NCBI GenBank assembly: GCA_902712845.1 | Contig: LR743504.1 | Span: 1,462,001-1,526,000, forward strand | Length of the DNA: 64,000 nucleotides | Origin: Methylobacterium bullatum | GTDB lineage: Bacteria; Pseudomonadota; Alphaproteobacteria; Rhizobiales; Beijerinckiaceae | Direction: 5' to 3' | Shown: positions 17,738 to 26,699 of the stretch, one piece after another | Layout of the letters: every line of letters starts with the position of its first letter | Numbering within the stretch: position 1 is the first letter of the stretch | The notes under the pieces: model-generated | The model's input: the letters and a program-made list of their open reading frames with translations, nothing else | Databases searched by the model: none | What the model was told of the DNA's origin: nothing | Position numbers and translations under genes: made by a program

Positions 17738-18451
17738 CTATTCCAGACGAGACACGTGGTCGAGATCGCCAGAAGCCCGTCCCATCAAGAACCGAAACGT
17801 CTCCGGGGAAAGGCGAAGCACGAAGGGCTTTGCAACGAACGCCCCCACCATGAGTGCCGCGCCCATGGCGAGGCCTCTGACGAAATCCGCGACCGGCAAT
17901 GCGCCGGTTCCCTGAAGAGTCAGGGTCTTGGTCAGGTAGATTGCCAGCGACGCAGCGGCCTCCGTGCCGATGAACGCACCCTTGGTCAGGCCGTAGCCGA
18001 TGAAAACCGGAACCGAGGCTGGGCCGGTCGAGGCGACGATCCCCGTCAGGAAGCCGATGACCGCTCCGGCAACCGCCAGAAGGGGGAGTCGCAATCTGAC
18101 GAGGCGGTCGGCCAGCCAGCGGCGTCCGGGGATCATCGCCAGAAGGAACGCGCCGATCGCCGGATCGACAGCACGCGGCGGCAGGACGAGCATCGTGCGG
18201 GCGCCGAGCATTGCCGCCGGAATTCCAGACGCCGCATAGGCAGCGCCGGCCCGCCGGTCGACCTCTCGCCACCATGCCAGGATGCGGGAGAGGTTCGCCA
18301 TCACGGCCGCGACCGCCATGATCGAGATGGCTTCCTTGGGGCCGTAAACATAAGCGAGAACCGGCACCAGCATGATCGAGGAGCCGATGCCGATGATGCC
18401 GCTGACGACACCCGCCACGAGGCCGATGGAGAGGATGAGAAGCAGACCCAT
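17738..18451 (-). CDS. TauE/SafE-family permease
   Basis: A 237-residue protein with seven to eight membrane segments and the glycine-rich GLVAGVVSGIIGIGSS motif at the N-terminus that marks TauE/SafE (COG0730) anion exporters. Members export sulfite, sulfoacetate or similar organic anions; the substrate here is unknown. MGLLL at 18451 is the preferred start, because the only earlier start is a TTG that adds a polar stretch. It is divergent from the LysR gene, which may regulate it. Confidence 0.78.
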   Translation of the reverse strand: MGLLLILSIGLVAGVVSGIIGIGSSIMLVPVLAYVYGPKEAISIMAVAAVMANLSRILAWWREVDRRAGAAYAASGIPAAMLGARTMLVLPPRAVDPAIGAFLLAMIPGRRWLADRLVRLRLPLLAVAGAVIGFLTGIVASTGPASVPVFIGYGLTKGAFIGTEAAASLAIYLTKTLTLQGTGALPVADFVRGLAMGAALMVGAFVAKPFVLRLSPETFRFLMGRASGDLDHVSRLE

Positions 18452-18583
18452 CGGCCGATTGTGCCCGGTCGAGCCGGAAGTCCCTAGGGACAATACCTGA
18501 CGTTGAACACCCTCGGCCTGCGAGCCTGTGCTGACGGAGGCCGGCTCGGATCAGTTTCCCGCCAGCGAACGTTCCCCTGCCTC

Positions 18584-19498
18584 ATGCTGACCAGTCGGAC
18601 CGATCTTGCCGATCTCGGCACCTTCCTCGCCATCGCTCGCCACCTGAGTTTCCGGCGCGCGGGGCTGGAACTCGGTGTCAGTGCCTCCGCGCTCAGCCAT
18701 GCCCTCAAGGCGATGGAGGCTCGCCTCGGCGTGCGGCTGATCAACCGCACCAGCCGGAGCGTCACCCTGACCGCGGCGGGCGAAGAGCTTCTGGCGACGC
18801 TCGATGCGCCCTTCGCGGCGATCGGTTCGGCGCTCGATGGGCTTAACCGCCACCGGGAGCCAGGGAACGCTGCGGGGCGCATTCGTCTCAATGTGCTCGA
18901 ACATGCGAGCGCCCTGCTGCTCGCGCCCGTGCTGCCAGTTTTCAGCGAGCGCCATCCGCAGATTGAGATCGACGTTCGTGTCTCCAACGATCTGATCGAC
19001 ATCGTGGATGCCGGGGCCGATGCGGGCATCCGATATGGCGGCACCGTCGCTCAAGACATGATCGCGCAGCGCCTGTCAGCCGACCTGCGCTGGGTGGTGG
19101 TCGGCGCACCCTGCTATCTGGATCGGCATGGAACGCCGGCGCATCCACACGACCTGTTGGCGCATCGGTGCCTGCGCATCCGCCTCGGCGACGAGCGGCT
19201 CTACGGTTGGGAGTTCGAACGGGCCGGTGAGTCGCTCGCGCTCGACGTGCCCGGCGCCGTGACGATCGACAATACGCACTTCGCGCTGTCCCTCGCGACG
19301 GCAGGCGGGGGGCTGGCCTACCTCCCCGAACCATGCGTCAGGTCGCCGATCAGTCGCGGTGAGCTGCGCGTCGTGCTGATGGATTGGGCACCCGAGGGAG
19401 CCGGCTTTCACATCTACTATCCGGGACGTCGCCAGTTGCCGACCGGCCTGCGGCTCCTCATCGATCTGGTTCGCGAGCTTCGACCGCTCGGTCTGTAG
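18584..19498 (+). CDS. LysR-family transcriptional regulator
   Basis: A 304-residue LTTR: N-terminal winged helix-turn-helix (FLAIARHLSFRRAGLELGVSA, then LINRTSRSVTLTAAGEELL) and a C-terminal substrate-binding domain. The sequence is of the CrgA/DsdC-like branch that often controls neighbouring oxidoreductases. The ATG at 18584 gives the standard family length. The SDR and cupin genes downstream on the same strand, and the divergent permease gene, are its likely targets. Confidence 0.85.
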   Translation: MLTSRTDLADLGTFLAIARHLSFRRAGLELGVSASALSHALKAMEARLGVRLINRTSRSVTLTAAGEELLATLDAPFAAIGSALDGLNRHREPGNAAGRIRLNVLEHASALLLAPVLPVFSERHPQIEIDVRVSNDLIDIVDAGADAGIRYGGTVAQDMIAQRLSADLRWVVVGAPCYLDRHGTPAHPHDLLAHRCLRIRLGDERLYGWEFERAGESLALDVPGAVTIDNTHFALSLATAGGGLAYLPEPCVRSPISRGELRVVLMDWAPEGAGFHIYYPGRRQLPTGLRLLIDLVRELRPLGL

Positions 19499-19638
19499 GC
19501 GCGATGTCGCCCAGCGATGAGCCTTGCTCATCGGTCCGTTGAAGCAATGGCGGGTCATCGGAGCGACGCTGTGAGCCTACTTGTCGCTGATCGGTGGGCG
19601 GTAAAGCTCGCCATCACGGCCAGCCGGAGGCTTCCGCC

Positions 19639-20394
19639 ATGCTCACCATGCACCGTTTCACCGAAAAGGTCGTTTTCGTCACCGGTGCCGCCAGCGGTAT
19701 CGGACGTGCCGCCGCCCTCGCTTTCGCGGCCGAGGGGGCTCGTGTGGCAATTGCCGACCGGATGGAATCGCCACTGGAACAATTGCGGACCGAGATTGAA
19801 GCGGCCGGCGGAGAAGTGTTGGCGATCCGTTGCGACGTGTCTCTATCGGAAGAGGTGGAAGCGGCGATTGCCCGAACCGTCGAACGCTTCGGACGCCTCG
19901 ACTGCGCCTTCAACAATGCCGGAGTCGAGAACAGGGCCACGCCGGTCCACGAGATCGAACTCGACGAATGGGACCGCATCCTCGACATCAACCTGAGGGG
20001 GACCTTCCTGTGCATGAAGTACGAGCTGGCGCAGATGGTGCGCCAGGGCGGCGGCGTGGTGGTCAACACCTCGTCCGGTGCCGGCATCCGCGGTGTCGCG
20101 GGCGGCGCGGCCTATGCCGCTTCCAAACACGCCATCATCGGTCTCACCCGCTCGGCGGCGCTGGATTATGCCAGGAAGAACATACGGGTGAACGCTATCC
20201 TGCCCGGCAACATCGAAACGCCGATGATGGACCGTTTCACGGGAGGCGACGTTCAGAAGGCGATCGACCTCGAACCGGTAGGGCGCCTCGGCAAGCCGGA
20301 GGAGATCGCGGAAGCGGTGCTCTGGATGTGCTCGGACCTCGGTGGGTTCGTGACCGGAGCCGCCACGGTGATCGACGGTGGTTGGTCGCTTTGA
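19639..20394 (+). CDS. Short-chain dehydrogenase/reductase
   Basis: Classical SDR of 251 residues. Cofactor motif TGAASGIG at residues 15-22, structural NNAG, and catalytic YAASK are all present, followed by PG and an Ile-Asp-Gly-Gly end typical of the glucose-dehydrogenase-like group. Asp at the end of beta-2 (IADR) suggests NAD preference. The ATG at 19639 has GGAGG 8 bases upstream. The substrate is unknown. The cupin gene follows after 33 bases, so they probably form an operon. Confidence 0.83.
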   Translation: MLTMHRFTEKVVFVTGAASGIGRAAALAFAAEGARVAIADRMESPLEQLRTEIEAAGGEVLAIRCDVSLSEEVEAAIARTVERFGRLDCAFNNAGVENRATPVHEIELDEWDRILDINLRGTFLCMKYELAQMVRQGGGVVVNTSSGAGIRGVAGGAAYAASKHAIIGLTRSAALDYARKNIRVNAILPGNIETPMMDRFTGGDVQKAIDLEPVGRLGKPEEIAEAVLWMCSDLGGFVTGAATVIDGGWSL

Positions 20395-20427
20395 CGGTCG
20401 ATCCGGCGCAAGCGAAGGAGCAGGCGA

Positions 20428-20826
20428 ATGGACATCACACGCAGCGGGTCGCGACCGTCCGGCAGGGGACCGTCCGAATGGTTCACCGGGACCGTGCGGA
20501 TCGACCCTCTTTTCTCCGCGCCCGAGCCGGCGCGGGTCGCCGGAGCCAGCGTGACGTTCGAGCCGGGCGCCCGCACAGCGTGGCATACGCATCCGCTCGG
20601 CCAGACGCTCATCGTCACCTTCGGGGCAGGCTGGGTTCAGCGGGAGGGTGGCCCGATGGAGGCTATCGCGCCGGGCGACGTCGTCTGGTTCGAGCCGGGT
20701 GAAAAACACTGGCACGGGGCAACGGCAACGACGGCCCTGACGCATATCGCGATCCAGGAGCAACTCGACGGTCGGATGGTGACGTGGTTGGAACAGGTCA
20801 CCGACGAACAATATCTCAGCGTTTGA
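20428..20826 (+). CDS. Single-domain cupin protein
   Basis: A 132-residue cupin. The metal-binding motif 1 is seen as [12 protein letters not shown] and motif 2 as [17 protein letters not shown], with His residues in the expected places. It resembles the YhhW/quercetinase-like small cupins found beside SDR genes and regulators. It could be an isomerase, a dioxygenase or a binding protein. AGGAG precedes the ATG. Confidence 0.78.
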   Translation: MDITRSGSRPSGRGPSEWFTGTVRIDPLFSAPEPARVAGASVTFEPGARTAWHTHPLGQTLIVTFGAGWVQREGGPMEAIAPGDVVWFEPGEKHWHGATATTALTHIAIQEQLDGRMVTWLEQVTDEQYLSV

Positions 20827-20886
20827 CGCTCGCACTGGGGTGGCTCCTCGACGGGCGGGCGCGAAGGCTCTCGTCCCGACGGGGCC

Positions 20887-22998
20887 TCATGTGGAGGGCG
20901 TCAGGGTAAAGACGCGGTCCGCCCCGGCGATGGTGGCCGGGCGGTGGGCGACGATGATCCGGGTCATGCGCAGGTTGCGCAAAGCCTCGGCGATGACGGC
21001 TTCGGTCGCCTCGTCGAGATGGCTCGTTGCCTCGTCGAGGAACAGGATCTCCGGTTTGCGGTAGAGGGCGCGGGCCAGGATGACGCGCTGCTTCTGGCCG
21101 CCCGAGAGAGTGGAGCCCATATCGCCCACCAGGGTCTCGAACCCCATCGGGGTGCGCTTGATGTCGGCGAGAATCGCGGCGCGCGCGGCGCATTCCTCGA
21201 TCCAGCCGGCATCCGGCCGCTCGTCGAAACTGGCGATGTTCTCGGCGATGGAGCCGGCGAAGAGGCCGTCATTCTGCATCACGCCCGCGATCCGGCGGCG
21301 ATAGCTGGCCGCCCCGAGGGTGCGGATCTCCTGCCCGTCGACGAGGACGCGCCCCTCGCTCGCCGGCAGCAGGCCCATCATGATCTTCATCAGCGAGGTC
21401 TTGCCCGAGCCCGAGGGGCCGGTGATGGCGAAGCTCGTCCCCGCCGGCACGTCGAGGCTGAGGTCGCGGAAGATCCAGGGCTCATCCGCGCCGTAGCGCA
21501 GGGCGAGCTCCTTCACGGCGACACTTCCCGTTCCCTCCGCCGCCCGGATCACCGCCGGGGCGGGCGGTTCCAGGGTGGAACCGGAGCCCTCCTCGGGCTC
21601 GCTCATGACGATGTCCGACAGCCGGTCGGTCTGGACGTTGAGCATGCGCAGCTGGAAGCCCGACTGGATCAGGTTGCCGATCCGCTGCGAGAACTGGTCG
21701 CGATAGGCGAGGAAGGCCACCAGCATCCCTAGCGTCATCGACTGGTCGATGACCGCCCATGCGCCGAGCACCAAGAGGAGCAGCCGGTCGAGGCCGAACA
21801 GCATTTCGTTGGCCCGGCCGAAGACGAGGTCGAGGCGCTGGAGCCGCAGCCGGGCGTTCAGCGATGTGACGAAATGGTTCATCCAAGTGCCGCGCCGGCG
21901 CTCGCGCAGGTCGAGGAGCTTCACGCTCGCCATGCCGCGCACGGTCTCGATGAAGTGGCTCTGCTGGCGCGCCTCGGCGACGATCGCCTCCTCGGTCCCC
22001 TCCCGGTACGAGGCGTAGGCGGCGATCCGCAGCGCCGCAGCGAGCGCCGTCGAGGCGACGACGACGAGGGAGAGCCAGCCGCCATAGACCACCAGCATGG
22101 CGAGCATGCCGATGGACATGATCCCGTCGAGCACGGCCTGGACGAGGTCGGTGGTGAGCCCCTTCTGGATCGTCGCAAGGGAGCCGAAGCGCGAGATCAC
22201 GTCGCCCACGTGCCGCTTCTCGAAATAGTCCAGCGGCAGGCGCGAGAGGTGGTCGAACAGGCTCCCCGACCATTGATAGTTCAGCTTGGTTCCGGTGAGC
22301 ATGATCGCCCAGGTCCGCGCCACCGAGAGGACGAGCTGGACGACGAGCAGCAGGGCGAGCCCCACCGCCACCACCAGCAACAGGTCGAGATCGGCGTTGA
22401 CGATGACCTCGTCGATGACGATCTGCGAGGCGATCGGCATCAGGATCGCGACGAGCTCGATGCCGAGGGACAGAGCCAGGATCTGGGCGAGGGCCGGGCG
22501 GATGCCGCCGATCGTCCGGAACAGGTCGCCCAGTGCCAGTCCGCGCTGCCGCTTCTCGCGCACGAAGCTGGTGGTCGGGCTCGCCTCCAGGGCGACGCCC
22601 GTGAACTCGCGCGACGCCTCCGCGAAGGTGAGCTTGCGCCGCCCCCGGGCGGGATCGTGGATGACGATCCCCCTGCCGTTCACGGCGGTGAGCACGACGA
22701 AGTGGTTGAGCCCCCAATGCAGGATGCAGGGCGTCTTAAGCTTGGGCAGGTCCTTCAGTTCCGCCCGCAAGGCCCGGGTGGCGAGGCCCATTGAGCCCGC
22801 GAGATCGATGAGGTTGCGCAGGGTCATGCCCTTGAGCGACAGGGCGTGGCGGCGGCGCAGGGCGCCGAGATCGACATGGCGGCCGTGATAGCCGAGCACC
22901 ATGCCGAGGCAGGCCATGCCGCATTCGGCGGCCTCCGCCTGAAGCAGAACGGGCACGCGCCGGCCGAAGCCGAACTGAAGGGTGCTGAGCAGGCTCAC
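20887..22998 (-). CDS. Peptidase-containing ABC transporter (C39 peptidase, bacteriocin-type exporter)
   Basis: A 703-residue exporter that removes a double-glycine leader and pumps the mature peptide out. Domains: N-terminal C39 cysteine peptidase (1-140) with oxyanion Gln20, nucleophile Cys26 in AECGMACLGMVLGYHG, catalytic His in LNHFVVL and Asp in IHDPARG; six-helix membrane domain (about 165-450); ATPase (480-703) with GPSGSGKTS, LSGGQKQR and LFLDEATSHLD. All catalytic residues are intact, so it should cleave as well as transport. It starts 4 bases after the HlyD gene stops; two matching substrate genes lie upstream. Confidence 0.93.
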   Translation of the reverse strand: MSLLSTLQFGFGRRVPVLLQAEAAECGMACLGMVLGYHGRHVDLGALRRRHALSLKGMTLRNLIDLAGSMGLATRALRAELKDLPKLKTPCILHWGLNHFVVLTAVNGRGIVIHDPARGRRKLTFAEASREFTGVALEASPTTSFVREKRQRGLALGDLFRTIGGIRPALAQILALSLGIELVAILMPIASQIVIDEVIVNADLDLLLVVAVGLALLLVVQLVLSVARTWAIMLTGTKLNYQWSGSLFDHLSRLPLDYFEKRHVGDVISRFGSLATIQKGLTTDLVQAVLDGIMSIGMLAMLVVYGGWLSLVVVASTALAAALRIAAYASYREGTEEAIVAEARQQSHFIETVRGMASVKLLDLRERRRGTWMNHFVTSLNARLRLQRLDLVFGRANEMLFGLDRLLLLVLGAWAVIDQSMTLGMLVAFLAYRDQFSQRIGNLIQSGFQLRMLNVQTDRLSDIVMSEPEEGSGSTLEPPAPAVIRAAEGTGSVAVKELALRYGADEPWIFRDLSLDVPAGTSFAITGPSGSGKTSLMKIMMGLLPASEGRVLVDGQEIRTLGAASYRRRIAGVMQNDGLFAGSIAENIASFDERPDAGWIEECAARAAILADIKRTPMGFETLVGDMGSTLSGGQKQRVILARALYRKPEILFLDEATSHLDEATEAVIAEALRNLRMTRIIVAHRPATIAGADRVFTLTPST

Positions 22999-23002
22999 GC
23001 TT

Positions 23003-24280
23003 TCATCCGCCGCGGGTCACGAGATCGACGCTGCGCTTGACCCGATAGAGCGGGTCGAGAAGCCAGCGGTAGAGGGGGCGCTTCTCCAGGGCGATGTCGG
23101 CCTCGACTCGCATCCCGGCTTCCAGACGGCGGCTCTCACCATAGGCGATCACGCTGTTCTCGTCCGGCCGAACGATGATGCGGTAAATGCCGTCGCCGTT
23201 CTTCGCCTTGGCGCCAGCGGCTTCCGGCAGGTCGGCGGCCTCCAGGGGCGCCCTGGTCACCTCCGTGACGGTGCCGCGATAGAGGCCGAAGCGCTGGAAC
23301 GGGAAGGCCGCGTAGCGCAGCATCACCGCCTCGCCCGTATCGATGAAGCCGATGGCGGAGGATTCCACGAACAGGTTCGCTTGGAGCCGGCCTTCGCTTG
23401 GCAGCAGGGTGAGCAGGGTGGCGCCCGCCGCCACGCCCTGGCCGGCCTGGACCCGGATGGAGGTGAGAATGCCCTTCTCCGGCGCCCGCACCTCGATGGC
23501 CCGGCGTGCCTCGCTCTCGGCCCGCTGCTGCTCCAATTGGGCGGCGGTGCGGTCCATCTCGGCGAGGTCGCGGGCGAGCTTGTCGTCGAAGGTGGCGAGC
23601 GTCGCCTGCAATTCGCCGACCTTGCCCATGAGCTGCAGGCGCGAATTGCGGAACTGGGCAAGCTGGGAGCTGGCTTGAAGGTAGAGGTAATTCTGGTTCT
23701 GGAGATCGGCCGACCTGGCGAATCCGTCGCTCACGGCCTTGGCGAGGACATCGACACGCTCCTTCAGCGGCGGCACCAGCTTCTCCTGCAACTGGACCTG
23801 CTCCTCTAATTGCCGCGACTGGGATTGCAGGTTGTCGATCTGCTCGGCGAGCGAGCGCTTCTCGGTGGCCGCCATGGCCGACCGCAATCGAGATTGCGCC
23901 TCGATCGTCTCCTTCTGCCGGGCCAGCTGATCGATGATGCGCTGCTGGGTCGGGCCGTTGGCTGAGACGGCGTCGAGGTCGAGGGTGTAGAGAAGCTGGC
24001 CCTGCACGACCCGCTCCCCCTCCTTCACCCCCGAGGCACTGACGCGTCCGGCCACCGGGCTCGCCACGGTGATGAGACCCACATCCGGCGTGAGCATGCC
24101 GAAGGCGTGGATACGGCGGGTGTAGGTGCCGAAGACCACGTACAGGATTGCCGCGATGGTGATCAGGATCGTGATCGTGGTCACCAGCCGGATCGAGAGC
24201 GGCTGTACGACCTGGGCTTCGCCCAACCAGGAATCCTGGCGCGCTCGGGCGACCTCTGCGCGAAAAAGCGGCGACGTCAT
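23003..24280 (-). CDS. HlyD-family membrane fusion protein
   Basis: Periplasmic adaptor of a type I/bacteriocin secretion system, 425 residues. One transmembrane helix at about 32-50, a split biotinyl-lipoyl domain (SPVAGRVSASGVKEGERV and APEKGILTSIRVQAGQGV), a long coiled coil between them (about 125-270, with Glu, Gln and Arg repeats) and a C-terminal beta-barrel. It links the C39 ABC exporter to an outer-membrane TolC-type channel, whose gene is not in this window. The ATG at 24280 lies 130 bases after the second peptide gene. Confidence 0.9.
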   Translation of the reverse strand: MTSPLFRAEVARARQDSWLGEAQVVQPLSIRLVTTITILITIAAILYVVFGTYTRRIHAFGMLTPDVGLITVASPVAGRVSASGVKEGERVVQGQLLYTLDLDAVSANGPTQQRIIDQLARQKETIEAQSRLRSAMAATEKRSLAEQIDNLQSQSRQLEEQVQLQEKLVPPLKERVDVLAKAVSDGFARSADLQNQNYLYLQASSQLAQFRNSRLQLMGKVGELQATLATFDDKLARDLAEMDRTAAQLEQQRAESEARRAIEVRAPEKGILTSIRVQAGQGVAAGATLLTLLPSEGRLQANLFVESSAIGFIDTGEAVMLRYAAFPFQRFGLYRGTVTEVTRAPLEAADLPEAAGAKAKNGDGIYRIIVRPDENSVIAYGESRRLEAGMRVEADIALEKRPLYRWLLDPLYRVKRSVDLVTRGG

Positions 24281-24345
24281 CGGGTTCGGCGGTCCTCCTA
24301 GCCCAAGGGCGGCGTAGTTCGACGTTCAGGCGTCTTATGCACGAG

Positions 24346-24377
24346 AAGCGCGGCGGGCCTACCGGCCCGCCGCGCTT
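24346..24377 (-). terminator. Strong hairpin between peptide genes and exporter genes
   Basis: A 14-bp perfect stem (AAGCGCGGCGGGCC with its complement) around a four-base loop. It lies 33 bases after the second peptide gene and 66 bases before hlyD. There is no U-run, so it is better read as an attenuator or 3'-end stabiliser that allows more peptide mRNA than exporter mRNA than as a full stop. Confidence 0.6.
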
Positions 24378-24409
24378 ATTCACCGATCAGGATTGATGCG
24401 GATAAGGGC

Positions 24410-24613
24410 TCAGTGGCCGCCGAGAAGGCCGCCGACCGCGCCGAGAAGACCGCCGACGAGGCCGCTCACCAAGCCACCCACCTGACCGACCACGCCGGAA
24501 ACGGCGCCGAGTTCGCTGGACAGGTCGAGATCCAGACCGAGGGACAGTCCGCCGCCGACGGCGTCGAGTTCGGTGGCGTCGAGTTCGCGAATGGTGTCGA
24601 GGTTCTGGGTCAT
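24410..24613 (-). CDS. Double-glycine leader peptide, glycine-zipper type (copy 2)
   Basis: A 67-residue precursor. Residues 1-22 form a GG leader with the canonical pattern: Leu11, Glu15, Leu16, Val19, Gly21 and Gly22 occupy positions -12, -8, -7, -4, -2 and -1. The predicted mature peptide of 45 residues starts LSLGLDLDLSSELGAVSG and then repeats GG-L-V/L units of four residues (GxxxG glycine zipper), ending GGH. No cysteine, few charges, all acidic except the end. GGAGA lies 6 bases before the ATG. It is very probably cleaved and exported by the adjacent C39 ABC/HlyD pair. Function (bacteriocin, signal or adhesion/pore peptide) unknown. Confidence 0.85.
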   Translation of the reverse strand: MTQNLDTIRELDATELDAVGGGLSLGLDLDLSSELGAVSGVVGQVGGLVSGLVGGLLGAVGGLLGGH

Positions 24614-24681
24614 GTCACATCTCCAAGATTAGGCGGTGCGTTCGCTTCGCGCCATGCCGAGAAATCGGGATTCGCAGGCCA

Positions 24682-24715
24682 GGCTACTTGCCGCCCAGGG
24701 CTACTTGCCGCCCAG
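24682..24715. repeat. 17-bp tandem duplication over the stop of peptide gene 1
   Basis: ggctacttgccgcccag occurs twice head-to-tail. The right copy contains the Gly-Gly-Lys-stop end of the peptide gene; the left copy repeats it just past the stop. It looks like a slippage duplication and leaves the protein unchanged. Confidence 0.9.
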
Positions 24716-24904
24716 GAGGCCACCAACTGCGCCGAGCAGGCCACCGACGAGACCGCCGACCAAACCGCCGACTTGGTCGATCGTGCCCGAAACGGCACCG
24801 AGTTCACTCGAAAGGTCGAGGTCGAGACCCAGGGAGAGGCCGCCGCCGACCGCATCGAGTTCGGATGCATCGAGGGTGCGGATGGTGTCATTGGTCTTAG
24901 ACAT
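24701..24904 (-). CDS. Double-glycine leader peptide, glycine-zipper type (copy 1)
   Basis: A 67-residue precursor, first gene of the locus. The leader (1-22, RTLDASELDAVGGG) matches the C39 consensus at every key position. The 45-residue mature part has 14 glycines, begins LSLGLDLDLSSELG exactly as copy 2, and carries four-residue GGLV repeats through its second half. It differs from copy 2 mainly at TIDQ versus VVGQ and in the last residue (Lys versus His). GGAGAG sits 6 bases before the ATG. The identity of leader end and mature start shows a recent duplication. Confidence 0.86.
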   Translation of the reverse strand: MSKTNDTIRTLDASELDAVGGGLSLGLDLDLSSELGAVSGTIDQVGGLVGGLVGGLLGAVGGLLGGK

Positions 24905-25012
24905 TGGTTCTCTCCAGAGTGTATTCGGTATTTCGATCTTTTTCTCTAGTCTATGTTTGAAAGCATTCCGTCTTGCTTTCTGTCATCCAGCCTACACGTT
25001 CAGGATCGTCCA

Positions 25013-25423
25013 TCAAGCCTCAATTTCGACCCTTATGCCTGAGGTCTCTCCTTGGAAAGCCTTTTTGTCGATTGATGACAGCTTGGCTGTTCCTTTGGCT
25101 ACGGTCAGCGAAGGTCTGATTTTCATGACCAAGCTTGCTGGGAATTGGCGATTCTTGCTAAAGATAAGGCGAGGGTTGTAATTTTGAATTTTTCCACCAA
25201 AGTCGTTGAAAAATAATGCAATTTTAGGATTATCTGACAATTTGTCGCAGGTGGCCCTGTCGGCAAGGTGGGGCTTGACTGTGTGGAATTTGCTTCTCCT
25301 CCTGCCGGTTGAAGCGACAGCAATGATCTGCGCCCCCCGGAGCGAGGCGGTTCGAAGGCGATAAATTTTATTATAGAATTGACAAAGGGCAGTCGCATTT
25401 CCCGGGGAGGCCGTGGCAGTCAC
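25013..25423 (-). CDS. Possible hypothetical protein upstream of the peptide genes
   Basis: A 136-residue frame whose second half reads like protein (IALFFNDFGGKIQNYNP, then VMKIRPSLTVAKGTAKLSS). It is AT-richer than the surrounding genes and has no good ribosome-binding site or recognisable domain. If real, it ends 108 bases before the first peptide gene on the same strand and could belong to the locus, for instance as a self-protection protein, but this is speculation. Confidence 0.3.
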   Translation of the reverse strand: MTATASPGNATALCQFYNKIYRLRTASLRGAQIIAVASTGRRRSKFHTVKPHLADRATCDKLSDNPKIALFFNDFGGKIQNYNPRLIFSKNRQFPASLVMKIRPSLTVAKGTAKLSSIDKKAFQGETSGIRVEIEA

Positions 25424-25702
25424 GGTCAGCGGGCTAGACTGAACGACAAAGGCAAGACATCTTATAATAGGCTTATCGCGTCGGATGCAGTTTCATTGGA
25501 TCTCACCCTTGCGTGCTGCATCGCTTTGCGGGAAGGTGCGGACTGATCGGCTTACGGTGGCGGTTGTTCGGCAAGGCGGCTCATTGCCGATCGAATGCCC
25601 GAACCCCGCGCTCGGGGACGGGTCCTGTCGAGTCGTGTTTCTCGCGACCGTCCGGGAGTTGGGCTGCCAATGGGAGTTTTCGCATGCATCATGATCGCGT
25701 GA

Positions 25703-26599
25703 ATGCGGATTGATCAGAGCGAATTCGGTTGCACGATCGAACTCGACGGCGAGATCGAGGCTGTGCTCCAGACCAGCATGGGTCTCGGCTGGTCCGGAAT
25801 CGGCTTCAGCGACATCATGCTCGGCAGCCAGGGGACGGTGTCCATCGTCCAGCAAGGCATCCACTTCGCCCTGTCGCTGTCGCCGCCGAGTCAGCGCTTC
25901 CTCTGGTCGGGCCAGACTTATGATTTTTCGGAGGACAACATCATCGTCCTCGAGCCGGGGGCTGCTGTGGTCGAGAGTTGGACCGGGCCGTTCCGTACGT
26001 TAACGCTGAGACTGGCCCCGGAGGCCGTCGAGCGCATCACCGACGCCTCCCTCACCAAGACACAGATTCGGACGCAGTTCGTTCCGTTGCGCTCGCAGAT
26101 CGCGGTCAGCCATCTATTGCAAGCCGTATCGGCCGACCTGGAGACGGGATGCTCCAGCGGGCCATTGTTGGTGGAAAGCGTATCGGCGACGCTGCTGCAG
26201 CTGTTCTCAGGCGGTGAAGCGATTCCCCGCCGCGCCGGCCCCACGCTGTCTTCGGCACAGGCCACGACCCTTCGCGAGCTGATCCTCTCCCGCCTCGCTG
26301 AACCGCTGAGCCTGCAACACTTGGCGGACGCCGTCGGCACCAGCGTTGGCCATCTCGTTCGCGCCTTCAAGACATCCTTCGGTGTGACACCCTATCAGTT
26401 CATCTTGCGGGAGCGGGTGAACCGGGCGCAGGACCTGATTGCCAGCGGGACGTTGAGCCTGAGCGAGATCGTGCCCCTGGTGGGGTTCAACGATGCGAGC
26501 CAGATGTCAAAGACCTTCCGCCGTCTCACGGGACAGCCGCCACGCGCCTTCCTGCGTCGCGCGCGCGAGACTCGGCCCCTCGGCCCGTCGGACGGTTAG
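25703..26599 (+). CDS. AraC-family transcriptional regulator
   Basis: A 298-residue protein: an N-terminal cupin-like ligand domain and two C-terminal AraC helix-turn-helix motifs (LQHLADAVGTSVGHLVRAFK and LSEIVPLVGFNDASQMSKTF, then PPRAFLR). It is divergent from the double-glycine peptide locus across about 800 bases of AT-rich DNA, which makes it a candidate regulator of that locus, though no operator is visible. The ligand is unknown. Confidence 0.8.
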   Translation: MRIDQSEFGCTIELDGEIEAVLQTSMGLGWSGIGFSDIMLGSQGTVSIVQQGIHFALSLSPPSQRFLWSGQTYDFSEDNIIVLEPGAAVVESWTGPFRTLTLRLAPEAVERITDASLTKTQIRTQFVPLRSQIAVSHLLQAVSADLETGCSSGPLLVESVSATLLQLFSGGEAIPRRAGPTLSSAQATTLRELILSRLAEPLSLQHLADAVGTSVGHLVRAFKTSFGVTPYQFILRERVNRAQDLIASGTLSLSEIVPLVGFNDASQMSKTFRRLTGQPPRAFLRRARETRPLGPSDG

Positions 26600-26699
26600 A
26601 TCCCCCGCTAGGAGTTCCGGCTGCGCCACCATCCTCCAGCGATCGGTTCGGTCAGCATCGTTCTTGCCTGCCCCCAAACCCCAGGCCGTCCTTACGGAT

